Source: an uncultured Hellea sp.
GTDB taxonomy: Bacteria > Pseudomonadota > Alphaproteobacteria > Caulobacterales > Maricaulaceae
Direction of reading: 5' to 3'
Length of the DNA stretch: 33,304 nt
NCBI GenBank assembly: GCA_905477785.1
Contig: CAJQGR010000080.1
Span: 1-33,304, forward strand
Below, piece by piece: positions 26,388-33,304 of the stretch. Below the pieces are notes generated by a model. It worked only from the letters and a program-made list of their open reading frames with translations, was not told the DNA's origin and ran no database searches. The position numbers and the translations under genes were made by a program. The stretch's first letter is position 1; each line of letters starts with the position of its first letter.

Positions 26388-27833
26388 TTGAAACAAGCAT
26401 CTAAAGAGTTATTTATTCTAAACGAACCAATAATAGTTTTATTTCGACGCGATCTGCGGGTGTTTGATAATCCTGCATTACACTCAGCGGCTAATACTGG
26501 ACGCCCCCTAATATGCGCTTATATATGGGAAACGGAACAAAATCGCGAGATGGGGGCCGCTAGTAAATGGTGGTTATATTATAGTCTACAATCATTAAAA
26601 TCAGATTTAAATAAAATTGATTTAAACTTAACAGTTCGCAAAGGTCTTACATCTCAGGCTCTTGATATTCTCATAAAACAAACTGGGGCCTCCAGCATTT
26701 ACTGGAACAGAAGGTATGAAATTGAAAATATAGAGACGGATACAGAAATAAAATCAGACCTTACAAAAAGAGGGCTTTCTGTAAAAAGTTTTAACGCTAA
26801 TCTACTTTCAGAACCTTGGTCAATTAAAACTAAAACAGGTAATTACTATAAAGTTTTTACTCCGTATTGGCGAGAAGCAAAGAAGCACATAAATACTGAA
26901 CCCTTACCGAAGCCTAATAGCGCTCTAAGCTACCATGAAATATTAGAATCTTTAGATCTAGATAGTTTAAATTTACTTCCTAAAAATAGTAACTGGGGTA
27001 ATAAAATCAAACCTTATTGGACAGTTGGGTCTGAAGGAGCACTGAATGCATTATCAAATTTTGCAAACGGCCCGATCAAAAATTATGAAGAAAATAGAAA
27101 TAGGCCAGACATAGACAATGGCACTTCAAAGCTTTCACCACATCTTGCATTCGGGGAGATATCTCCAAGGCAAATATGGCATTTTTTTAAGAACGACCTG
27201 CAAATGGCAGATAAATACTTAACAGAAATTGGATGGAGAGAGTTCTCTTACGTTCTTCTTTATAATAATCCCAAATTAGCGGATGATAACTTTAAAAAGA
27301 AATTTAATAATTTTAGATGGCAAAAAAATAATGTTTTACTGGATGCGTGGAAAACAGGCAATACGGGCTACCCTTTTGTTGACGCCGGCATGCGGCAGCT
27401 CTGGAAAACTGGATGGCAACATAACCGAGTGAGAATGGTTACTGCTAGTTTTTTAATAAAGCACTTATTGATAGACTGGAGAGAAGGAGAAAAATGGTTC
27501 TACAATACACTTGTAGATGCTGACCCAGCTAGCAATGCATCAGGGTGGCAATGGGTTGCTGGAAGCGGAGCTGATGCATCTCCATACTTTAGAATATTCA
27601 ACCCTTTTTCTCAAGGTGAAAAATTTGACCCTGACGGAGAGTATATTAAAAAATTTATACCTGAACTCAAAAATCTACCAAAAAAATACATTCATAGACC
27701 CTGGGATGCACCAACAGAAATACTACAAAAAGCCAATGTAAAACTTGGTAGCAACTACCCTAAGCCGGTAGTAGAGCATAAATTTGCCAGAAAAAGAGCG
27801 CTCCAGGCTTACGCAGCCCTAAAGTCTGAATAA
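26388..27833 (+). CDS. phrB: Deoxyribodipyrimidine (CPD) photolyase
   Basis: Splits UV-induced cyclobutane pyrimidine dimers using blue light and FADH-. The 481 residues resemble E. coli PhrB (472) throughout: the N-terminal antenna domain begins IIVLFRRDLRVFDNPAL (~15-31), and the FAD domain has LSPHLAFGEISPRQIW, EIGWREFSYVLL, GYPFVDAGMRQLWKTGWQHNRVRMVTASFLIKHLLIDWREGE, and ASGWQWVAGSGADASPYFRIFNP, including the tryptophans of the electron path. The start is TTG at 26388; no ATG or GTG occurs between the preceding in-frame stop and the conserved region, so this non-ATG start is forced. It lies 55 nt after the homoserine dehydrogenase gene on the same strand. Confidence 0.95.
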   Translation: MKQASKELFILNEPIIVLFRRDLRVFDNPALHSAANTGRPLICAYIWETEQNREMGAASKWWLYYSLQSLKSDLNKIDLNLTVRKGLTSQALDILIKQTGASSIYWNRRYEIENIETDTEIKSDLTKRGLSVKSFNANLLSEPWSIKTKTGNYYKVFTPYWREAKKHINTEPLPKPNSALSYHEILESLDLDSLNLLPKNSNWGNKIKPYWTVGSEGALNALSNFANGPIKNYEENRNRPDIDNGTSKLSPHLAFGEISPRQIWHFFKNDLQMADKYLTEIGWREFSYVLLYNNPKLADDNFKKKFNNFRWQKNNVLLDAWKTGNTGYPFVDAGMRQLWKTGWQHNRVRMVTASFLIKHLLIDWREGEKWFYNTLVDADPASNASGWQWVAGSGADASPYFRIFNPFSQGEKFDPDGEYIKKFIPELKNLPKKYIHRPWDAPTEILQKANVKLGSNYPKPVVEHKFARKRALQAYAALKSE

Positions 27834-27881
27834 TTTTTCTTTCTGATAAAAATAGAATTAAAACAACATTGAGGAAACCAA

Positions 27882-28460
27882 ATGAAATACTTACTTCTGA
27901 TATTATTTTTGAATATTTCTCAAACAGGAAATATACTGGTAACTAAAAACCTAGATTATGCCATTCTTGCGGGTGGGTGTTTCTGGTGTGTAGAAGCGGA
28001 TTTTGAAAAGTTAAATGGAGTTGTAGAGGCTATTTCAGGCTATACAGGTGGTGATATGAATTACCCAACATACAGAAACCACGGGAGACATATCGAAGCT
28101 GTAAAGATATCTTTTGATCCAGAAGTGATTAGCTACTCTGAAATTTTAAATCATTATTGGTATAATATAGATCCGACAGATACAGATGGGCAGTTTTGCG
28201 ACAGGGGTAATTCCTACAGGGCCGTGATATTTGCAAAAGCTGACCAATTAGAGGAAGCAAGAATATCAAAAAAAAAGATATCAAAGGATAAGCCCTTTAA
28301 GGCACCAATATCTGTACCTATACTGAATTCAAAAAGGTTCTGGGTCGCAGAAGATTACCATCAAGATTATTACAAGAAAAAACCTATAAGATATAATTAT
28401 TATAGGAAAGGTTGCAAACGAGATGCAATACTAAAACGCCTCTGGAAAAAAGTGGGTTAG
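27882..28460 (+). CDS. msrA: Peptide methionine-(S)-S-oxide reductase, probably exported
   Basis: Repairs oxidised methionine S-sulfoxide in proteins. The core has the catalytic C33 in AGGCFWCVEADF, SGYTGGDMNYPTY, HIEAVKISFDPEVISY, the DPTDTDGQFCDRGNSYRAVIF block and WVAEDYHQDYYKKKP, all MsrA signatures. A resolving cysteine is likely the one in RKGCKRD near the C-terminus. The first ~18 residues (MKYLLLILFLNISQTGN) are hydrophobic and resemble a signal peptide or membrane anchor, so the enzyme may act in the periplasm. A strong GAGGA Shine-Dalgarno stands six bases before the ATG. It lies 48 nt after the photolyase gene, so the pair may form a light and oxidative damage unit. Confidence 0.93.
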   Translation: MKYLLLILFLNISQTGNILVTKNLDYAILAGGCFWCVEADFEKLNGVVEAISGYTGGDMNYPTYRNHGRHIEAVKISFDPEVISYSEILNHYWYNIDPTDTDGQFCDRGNSYRAVIFAKADQLEEARISKKKISKDKPFKAPISVPILNSKRFWVAEDYHQDYYKKKPIRYNYYRKGCKRDAILKRLWKKVG

Positions 28461-28497
28461 TTAATCAATATAAAAGTCAAGGCCAGAACTTATAAAT

Positions 28498-29988
28498 TTA
28501 CCCATAAGGTCGTCCTTTCCTAGGTGTATATCCATAGCCAGCCCAAACTCTAAGTATACGACGTTTTCTGCCGCCTAAATCAATATTAAGGTCTGGCAAA
28601 CGAACTAAATTTTCAAAATCACTTTTTAACAAAAGCTCATCCTGATTATAGTAGTTCAAAAGCAATATAGGCCCATCCTGACTTTGAAGTGGATAGGTCA
28701 TTTCAGCATGACTTAATGGATTTTTGCCAAACGTCCACATTCTCAAGGGTAATTTGTCATTCAGTCCATAATAAAAAAGACTATAGAATACTGTTCGCTT
28801 ATCAATAGCTACAAATTCATATGAACTATTATTGTGTCCCTTATCTATAATGTTTTCTACTGCGCTTACTGTTTCTGGCCAAGAAATCTGTCGCTTAACC
28901 AAATTGGTTAGACCCATCTTATTAGTCATATTGACATTTGAAATAATTATCAGTCCAGATAAACAAATTCCAGTTTGAAGCACTATGCCGCTTAGCACCC
29001 AAGTTTTTACTTTTGGACTCCATAGAGTCAAAAACTTAGCCAAGATAATTGAGCCTGAAACATAAGCCGTAACAGCCCAGTTAGCATTCGCTCGAGAAAG
29101 TAAAGCTTGCAAAGAAATTAGAGCTAAGGGGGTTATTGTCAAAATTAAAAGTAAATTTATAGTTTTTTTATCCAAAACATCGCTAGATTTTATTAAGATT
29201 ATTATTGCCAAAATTAGAACAATTAAACTTATAGGCCCAAAAACACCTAGCTGGTCAATCCAAAAAGTTAATAGCTCTATTGGATGCAATGCTAGTCCAT
29301 TTTTCATATTAGCATTATCAAGGGTATGTGAAAATGTCACAAAATTATTTGTATAATTCCATATTATATTTGGTAAAATTATACACGATGAAATAAGTAC
29401 AATTATTAGACCCTTATAAGACAAAAATATCTGCCTTGAAATTTTATCGAATATAGTTGCTAAAATCAAAGCAAACACAAAATAAATCATAGCATATTTT
29501 GAAAGTAGGCCTAGACCAATTGCAATTGATATAATTACCGCCCAAAATAATGATTTTTCTTTACGAAGGTGCAGCCACGCATTTAATGCTATCACCCAAA
29601 ATAATAGAAGTGCGACATCAGTACTAACAATGGTAGAAGATACCCATACAGCTGGCATTAAAAAATAGATGGCCGCAGCCCAAAATCCAGTTTTTTCATC
29701 AAATGCGAACTTAGCTGTTCTAAAAATTAAAAATGCAATTAAAGAGTGTAATAAGGGTGAAGAAATTCGGACCGCCCATTCTATATCCCCAAATATACTT
29801 GTTGTGATAAAGATAATAAATGCAACAAATGGGGGTTTACTATAATAGCCCCAATCAAGGTTTTTCGACCATACCCAATACTGGGCTTCATCCCCATGAA
29901 GACCTAAAGGTGATAAATATAAAAATATTAATCTCAAAATAAAGAATATTGAAATTAACCATAATGTTCGCGCTTGATAAATATTCAT
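28498..29988 (-). CDS. GT39/GT83-type membrane glycosyltransferase (PMT_2)
   Basis: A 496-residue polytopic inner-membrane GT-C protein that would use a polyprenyl-phosphate sugar to modify a periplasmic lipid or glycan. The first loop has the signature LGLHGDEAQYWVWSKNLDWGYYSKPPFVAFI: D33/E34 and K51-P52-P53 are the catalytic-loop markers of the PMT_2/ArnT group. About eleven hydrophobic segments extend to ~residue 360, with a soluble C-terminal part (~365-496) that includes a basic end. It is distinct from the ArnT-like protein at 2949-4667, so the cell has at least two. It converges with msrA and diverges from murI. The substrate is unknown. Confidence 0.8.
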   Translation of the reverse strand: MNIYQARTLWLISIFFILRLIFLYLSPLGLHGDEAQYWVWSKNLDWGYYSKPPFVAFIIFITTSIFGDIEWAVRISSPLLHSLIAFLIFRTAKFAFDEKTGFWAAAIYFLMPAVWVSSTIVSTDVALLLFWVIALNAWLHLRKEKSLFWAVIISIAIGLGLLSKYAMIYFVFALILATIFDKISRQIFLSYKGLIIVLISSCIILPNIIWNYTNNFVTFSHTLDNANMKNGLALHPIELLTFWIDQLGVFGPISLIVLILAIIILIKSSDVLDKKTINLLLILTITPLALISLQALLSRANANWAVTAYVSGSIILAKFLTLWSPKVKTWVLSGIVLQTGICLSGLIIISNVNMTNKMGLTNLVKRQISWPETVSAVENIIDKGHNNSSYEFVAIDKRTVFYSLFYYGLNDKLPLRMWTFGKNPLSHAEMTYPLQSQDGPILLLNYYNQDELLLKSDFENLVRLPDLNIDLGGRKRRILRVWAGYGYTPRKGRPYG

Positions 29989-30074
29989 CTCTCTTGCTAT
30001 TTTGATATTTATTCTGATAATTAAATACTCTGCACAATAAGAGTTTAGTAATCTAGTAGTACTACGAAGAAATT

Positions 30075-30887
30075 ATGAAAAAAATAAGTACGGGCCATGC
30101 ATTAATATTTGACTCAGGAGTTGGCGGTCTTTCGGTTGTAACTGAAATTATAAAGCTAAATCCAAACCTTAGATTAACTTATATAGCAGATGACAATTTT
30201 CGTCCCTACGGTGAGAAAACTGAATTTCAATTAAAAAATCGTTTGCCCAGGTTGTTATGGGAGCTAACAGAAACATTTAAACCTGATCTTGCCGTAATCG
30301 CTTGCAACACAGCTTCCACTACAGCGCTTGAAGAAATAAGAGGGGTACTATCAATTCCTGTTATAGGCGTAGTGCCCGCAATCAAGCCAGCAGCAACTTT
30401 ATCAAGGACAAAAACTATAGCCGTACTCGGAACACCAGGTACTGTTAAACGGCGATATGTTGATGAATTGATAAATGAGCATGCTTCAGATTGTCGTTTT
30501 ATTCTACAAGGCTCTGTTAATTTAGTAGATATAGCAGAGAAAAAAATGATAGGCGAAAAGATCAATAAGGAATGGATAAAAACAGAAATAACACCAATGT
30601 TTAGCGGACAGTATGGTGCTGATATTGATGCAGTGGTGTTAGCATGTACCCATTTTCCACTTTTACTTGAAGAACTAAAGTCCTCGGTGAACCAGACTGT
30701 AAGTTGGATAGACAGTGGTGATGCCGTAGCACGTAGAGTACTTAGTATAATACAAACATTAAATCTAAAACCTAAAAAATTCGAAACCAATAAAGTTTTT
30801 TTAATAGGACCTAATGCATGCAGTAATCGTTTTAAAGCATTTAAATCCTATGGTTTCGAAAAGGTTACAGGGTTATTATTAGACTAA
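30075..30887 (+). CDS. murI: Glutamate racemase
   Basis: Makes D-glutamate for peptidoglycan. The 270 residues contain IFDSGVGGLSV (D13, S14), the first catalytic cysteine C77 in IACNTASTTALEEI, PVIGVVPAIKPA, AVLGTPGTVKRRYV, and the second catalytic cysteine C191 in VVLACTHFPLLLEEL followed by WIDSGDAVARRV. That is the complete cofactor-independent two-cysteine aspartate/glutamate racemase set, and it favours MurI over aspartate racemase. The 3' end overlaps the convergent yqaA-like gene by 9 nt. A GTAGTACTAC palindrome lies just upstream of the start; I assign it no role. Confidence 0.96.
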   Translation: MKKISTGHALIFDSGVGGLSVVTEIIKLNPNLRLTYIADDNFRPYGEKTEFQLKNRLPRLLWELTETFKPDLAVIACNTASTTALEEIRGVLSIPVIGVVPAIKPAATLSRTKTIAVLGTPGTVKRRYVDELINEHASDCRFILQGSVNLVDIAEKKMIGEKINKEWIKTEITPMFSGQYGADIDAVVLACTHFPLLLEELKSSVNQTVSWIDSGDAVARRVLSIIQTLNLKPKKFETNKVFLIGPNACSNRFKAFKSYGFEKVTGLLLD

Positions 30888-31478
30888 CGTCTTTACAAGA
30901 ACCCAAATCCCAACGACCCCAATAAATAATAAAAATGTCAATTTAGCAAAATGTTTTTTGATAAATTCTTCTGCCTGAAAGCCGAATAAATGAACGATAT
31001 ATGCAACAATAAAGAATCTTAGAAACCTTGATACCGTACTAGCAATAACAAAAACACCAAAATTAACCTTTAAACTGCCCGACATGATAGTCATAACTTT
31101 ATAAGGAAAAGGTGTTAGTCCCGCTCCGAAAACAGCAACGCCCCCATATGTTTCAACATTTGAAGAGAACTGTTCAATATAGTTTGACTTTCCTAAAACA
31201 TCTAATATTGGCTTTGCTAGCATATCAAAGAACCAAAGGCCTAAAAAGTACCCTCCTATCCCTCCTAAAACTGAGAAAACAGAAGCAACTATAGCTATCT
31301 GTAGCCATTTACTCCGGTTCGACTGCACCATTGGGATAACCATTAAGTCTACCGGCAATGGAAAAATTGAACTTTCCAAAAAAGAAACAAGCGCAAGCCA
31401 ATATACAGCTAACCTATGCCGCGCTAAATTTTTTATACCCTCATAAGACCTTAAGATAAAATTAGAATTAATAGTCAT
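30879..31478 (-). CDS. YqaA/DedA-related (VTT domain) inner-membrane protein
   Basis: A 199-residue membrane protein of the SNARE-associated/VTT superfamily, YqaA subfamily. Relatives in the wider DedA group are linked to lipid flipping and envelope integrity; for YqaA itself no role is established. The features are SFLESSIFPLPVDLMVIPMV (~32-51, with the acidic E plus FPxPxD re-entrant loop), GGYFLGLWFFDML, and VFGAGLTPFPYKVMTIMSGSLKVNFGVFVIASTVSRFLRFF (the second G-x-T-P-x-P-K re-entrant motif with a conserved arginine). Four to five hydrophobic segments are seen. Its stop overlaps the end of murI by 9 nt. No promoter is obvious in the 100 bases upstream, which it shares with the tRNA-Leu gene. 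Confidence 0.85.
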   Translation of the reverse strand: MTINSNFILRSYEGIKNLARHRLAVYWLALVSFLESSIFPLPVDLMVIPMVQSNRSKWLQIAIVASVFSVLGGIGGYFLGLWFFDMLAKPILDVLGKSNYIEQFSSNVETYGGVAVFGAGLTPFPYKVMTIMSGSLKVNFGVFVIASTVSRFLRFFIVAYIVHLFGFQAEEFIKKHFAKLTFLLFIGVVGIWVLVKTLV

Positions 31479-31578
31479 TAGAAAGCTATAGCATTAAAAA
31501 ACTGAAAGACATGTAAAAAAGAAATAAAAGTGTATAGCCTTTTTTATTAAGCTCATTTATACGTCGCTACTCTATTAA

Positions 31579-31662
31579 GCGGGTGTGGCGGAATTGGTAG
31601 ACGCGCCGGATTCAAAATCCGGTTCCTTTGGAGTGTCGGTTCAAGTCCGACCACCCGTACCA
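31579..31662 (+). tRNA. tRNA-Leu (anticodon CAA)
   Basis: A cloverleaf fits by hand: acceptor arms GCGGGTG and CACCCGT (one G-U), D-arm region GCGGAATTGGTAGACGC, and anticodon arm CCGGA-TTCAAAA-TCCGG with anticodon CAA, which reads UUG. There is a long type II variable arm (TTCCTTTGGAGTG), as expected for leucine, and a T arm TCGGTTCAAGTCCGA. The discriminator A and an encoded CCA end it at 31662. It appears to be a single tRNA gene. Confidence 0.97.
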
Positions 31663-31752
31663 TAGTATAAAAAACGAAGGTTTTAAATTTTAGAAGTTCT
31701 TTTTCATTACTTACCCCCAGATTTATTCAAATTAATTATCCAATACTGAACC

Positions 31753-31780
31753 AAAAAAAAGCGGCCCTAAAAAGGGCCGC
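31753..31780 (-). terminator. Rho-independent terminator after groEL
   Basis: On the minus strand GCGGCCCT (31780-31773) pairs with AGGGCCGC (31768-31761) around a TTTT loop, followed by eight T residues (31760-31753). It stands about 44 bases past the groEL stop codon, so it ends the groEL transcript. It also separates it from the opposing tRNA-Leu gene. Confidence 0.93.
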
Positions 31781-31823
31781 TAATAAGTTCATTGAAGAGA
31801 GGTAATAAAAAAAACCTAAGTTT

Positions 31824-33304
31824 TTACATCATACCTCCCATACCTCCCATACCTCCCATATCAGGCATAGCAGGGGCTGCTGATTCTGGCTTCGGTGCTT
31901 CCACTATAGCAACTTCCGTTGTCAATATCAGAGAAGCCACTGAAGCAGCATCCATGAGTGCTGTACGAACAACTTTTACAGGGTCAATGATACCTTTTTT
32001 AACCATATCACCATATTGATCATTTTGAGCATCATAACCGTAATTAGCTTTATTTTCAGCAATCACATTACCCACAACAACGGCACCTTCAACACCGGCA
32101 TTGTCAGCGATTTGACGTAATGGGTACTGAAGTGCTGCTACGACGATTTCAATTCCTGATTGCTCATCATCATTGATACCTTTCACACTAATATTACGTG
32201 AAGCGCGCAATAGAGCTGTACCACCACCAGGCACTATACCTTCTTCAACAGCAGCGCGAGTAGCATTCAGAGCATCGTCAACACGGTCTTTACGTTCCTT
32301 AACTTCAATCTCAGTACTACCGCCAACTTTAATTACAGCAACACCACCTGCAAGCTTTGCTAGACGTTCCTGTAATTTTTCACGATCGTAGTCTGAAGAA
32401 GTATCTTCTGCCTGCTGACGTATTTGCTCAACTCTAGCTTTGATGTCTTTTTTCTTTCCCTGACCATCAACGATGACTGTGTCATCTTTGGTAATATGAA
32501 CATGCTTTGCAGTACCAAGATCCTTGATAGTTACATTATCTAACTTAATGCCAAGATCTTCAGAAATAACAGTACCATTGGTCAAGATAGCTATGTCTTG
32601 TAGCATAGCCTTACGGCGGTCCCCAAATCCAGGTGCTTTAACAGCAGCTATCTTCAAACCACCTCTAAGTTTATTAACTACTAAGGTTGCTAATGCCTCG
32701 CCTTCAATATCTTCAGCAATAATTAAAAGTGGCTTACCTGTTTGAACAACAGCCTCTAGGATTGGCAACATTGGCTGTAATGAAGTAAGTTTACCTTCAT
32801 TCAACAGAATATAAGGATCGTCTAGCTCTGTTTTCATTTTTTCAGCATTTGTAATGAAATAAGGAGATAAATAACCACGATCAAACTGCATACCTTCAAC
32901 GACATCTAGTTCAGTTTCAGCGGTCTTTCCTTCTTCAACAGTTATAACACCTTCATTACCAACTTTACCCATAGCGTCTGCAATCATTTTTCCGATTGAA
33001 GCTTCACCGTTAGCGGAAATAGTTCCAACTTGTGCTATTTCAGAAGACTTAGTGATTTTAGTTGCTTTCTTTAATAAGTCTCCTGCTATTTCACCAGCTG
33101 CTTTATCAATACCGCGTTTTAGGTCCATTGGGTTCATGCCCGCAGCAACACGTTTAAGTCCTTCACGAACAATAGCCTGTGCTAATACTGTAGCCGTTGT
33201 TGTACCATCACCAGCTTTGTCATTGGTTTTAGATGCAACCTCACGAAGCATCATTGCTCCTAAGTTTTGGTAACGATCTTCAAGCTCTATTTCTTTGGCC
33301 ACAG
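31824..33304 (-). CDS. groEL: Chaperonin GroEL (60 kDa), 5' end outside window
   Basis: The ATP-driven folding chamber subunit. The visible part, about 493 residues, begins inside the equatorial domain at the V-A-K-E-I-E-L-E-D stretch, so roughly the first 55 residues of the ~545-residue protein, and groES if adjacent, lie beyond the right edge. The codon that looks like an ATG-type start near the edge is really internal (GTG for Val in VAKEIELED). [19 protein letters not shown] is the ATP-binding block, [12 protein letters not shown] and the apical [20 protein letters not shown] follow, and [18 protein letters not shown] belongs to the returning equatorial domain. The C-terminus is the flexible [11 protein letters not shown] tail, coded by three near-identical repeats at 31827-31859. 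Confidence 0.98.
   Translation of the reverse strand, partial: VAKEIELEDRYQNLGAMMLREVASKTNDKAGDGTTTATVLAQAIVREGLKRVAAGMNPMDLKRGIDKAAGEIAGDLLKKATKITKSSEIAQVGTISANGEASIGKMIADAMGKVGNEGVITVEEGKTAETELDVVEGMQFDRGYLSPYFITNAEKMKTELDDPYILLNEGKLTSLQPMLPILEAVVQTGKPLLIIAEDIEGEALATLVVNKLRGGLKIAAVKAPGFGDRRKAMLQDIAILTNGTVISEDLGIKLDNVTIKDLGTAKHVHITKDDTVIVDGQGKKKDIKARVEQIRQQAEDTSSDYDREKLQERLAKLAGGVAVIKVGGSTEIEVKERKDRVDDALNATRAAVEEGIVPGGGTALLRASRNISVKGINDDEQSGIEIVVAALQYPLRQIADNAGVEGAVVVGNVIAENKANYGYDAQNDQYGDMVKKGIIDPVKVVRTALMDAASVASLILTTEVAIVEAPKPESAAPAMPDMGGMGGMGGMM

Noticed and set aside
31112-31294. Long open frames antisense to genes (also at 8300, 11122, 14741, 19590, 21161, 23247, 30227, 32173, 33052)
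   Set aside because: They lie opposite well-identified genes, lack ribosome binding sites and recognisable domains, and look like shadow frames.
31827-31859. Tandem repeat of about 9-10 bases near the groEL 3' end
   Set aside because: It encodes the normal Gly-Gly-Met tail of GroEL and is not a separate repeat element.

Overview
The window looks like chromosomal DNA from an AT-rich, probably marine and free-living alphaproteobacterium. The assignment rests on an IscU-like scaffold / yidD / thrS block, a DUF983 zinc-ribbon membrane protein, and a methyltransferase family that I associate with alphaproteobacteria. It is an inference, since no rRNA is present. Coding density is very high, and I see no phage, IS element, CRISPR array or toxin-antitoxin locus. 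No gene-free stretch exceeds 300 bases.

Layout. (1) 1-2.9 kb, minus strand: start of a prephenate dehydrogenase gene, a chorismate mutase with an unassigned C-terminal half, a SAM methyltransferase, a small membrane protein and a polyprenyl-phosphate type GT2. (2) 2.9-6.9 kb: a surface-glycan group with an ArnT-like transferase (plus strand), a rhamnosyl-type GT2 and an O-antigen ligase-like protein. The ligase gene lies 15 nt behind thrS. (3) 6.9-10.6 kb: thrS, yidD and an IscU-like scaffold, with a divergent xerC/xerD recombinase gene. (4) 10.7-21.8 kb, minus strand: a nine-gene branched-chain amino-acid operon, ilvD-ilvC-ilvB(G)-ilvN(M)-leuA-leuC-leuD-leuB-ilvA. Its leader contains a Leu/Ile/Val-rich peptide ORF, a possible antiterminator and a strong terminator, which is classical translation-coupled attenuation. 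(5) 21.9-24.2 kb, minus strand: metX-metB behind a SAM-I (S-box) riboswitch, with an apparently translational expression platform. (6) 24.2-26.3 kb: a DUF983 gene and a divergent homoserine dehydrogenase fused to a degenerate aspartokinase-like domain. (7) 26.4-31.5 kb: CPD photolyase, exported MsrA, a GT39/GT83 transferase, glutamate racemase and a YqaA-type membrane protein. (8) 31.6-33.3 kb: tRNA-Leu(CAA) and the C-terminal ~85% of groEL, with its terminator.

How it works together. Regions 4-6 handle aspartate-family and branched-chain synthesis. Homoserine dehydrogenase supplies homoserine, MetX acylates it and MetB makes cystathionine; SAM is sensed at metX. IlvA takes threonine to 2-oxobutyrate, and IlvGM/IlvC/IlvD plus LeuABCD complete the branched-chain skeletons. 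The final aminotransferase (ilvE) is not in the window. The two RNA control elements, neither of them obvious from the protein genes, are the most informative non-coding signals here. I found no wholly new system.
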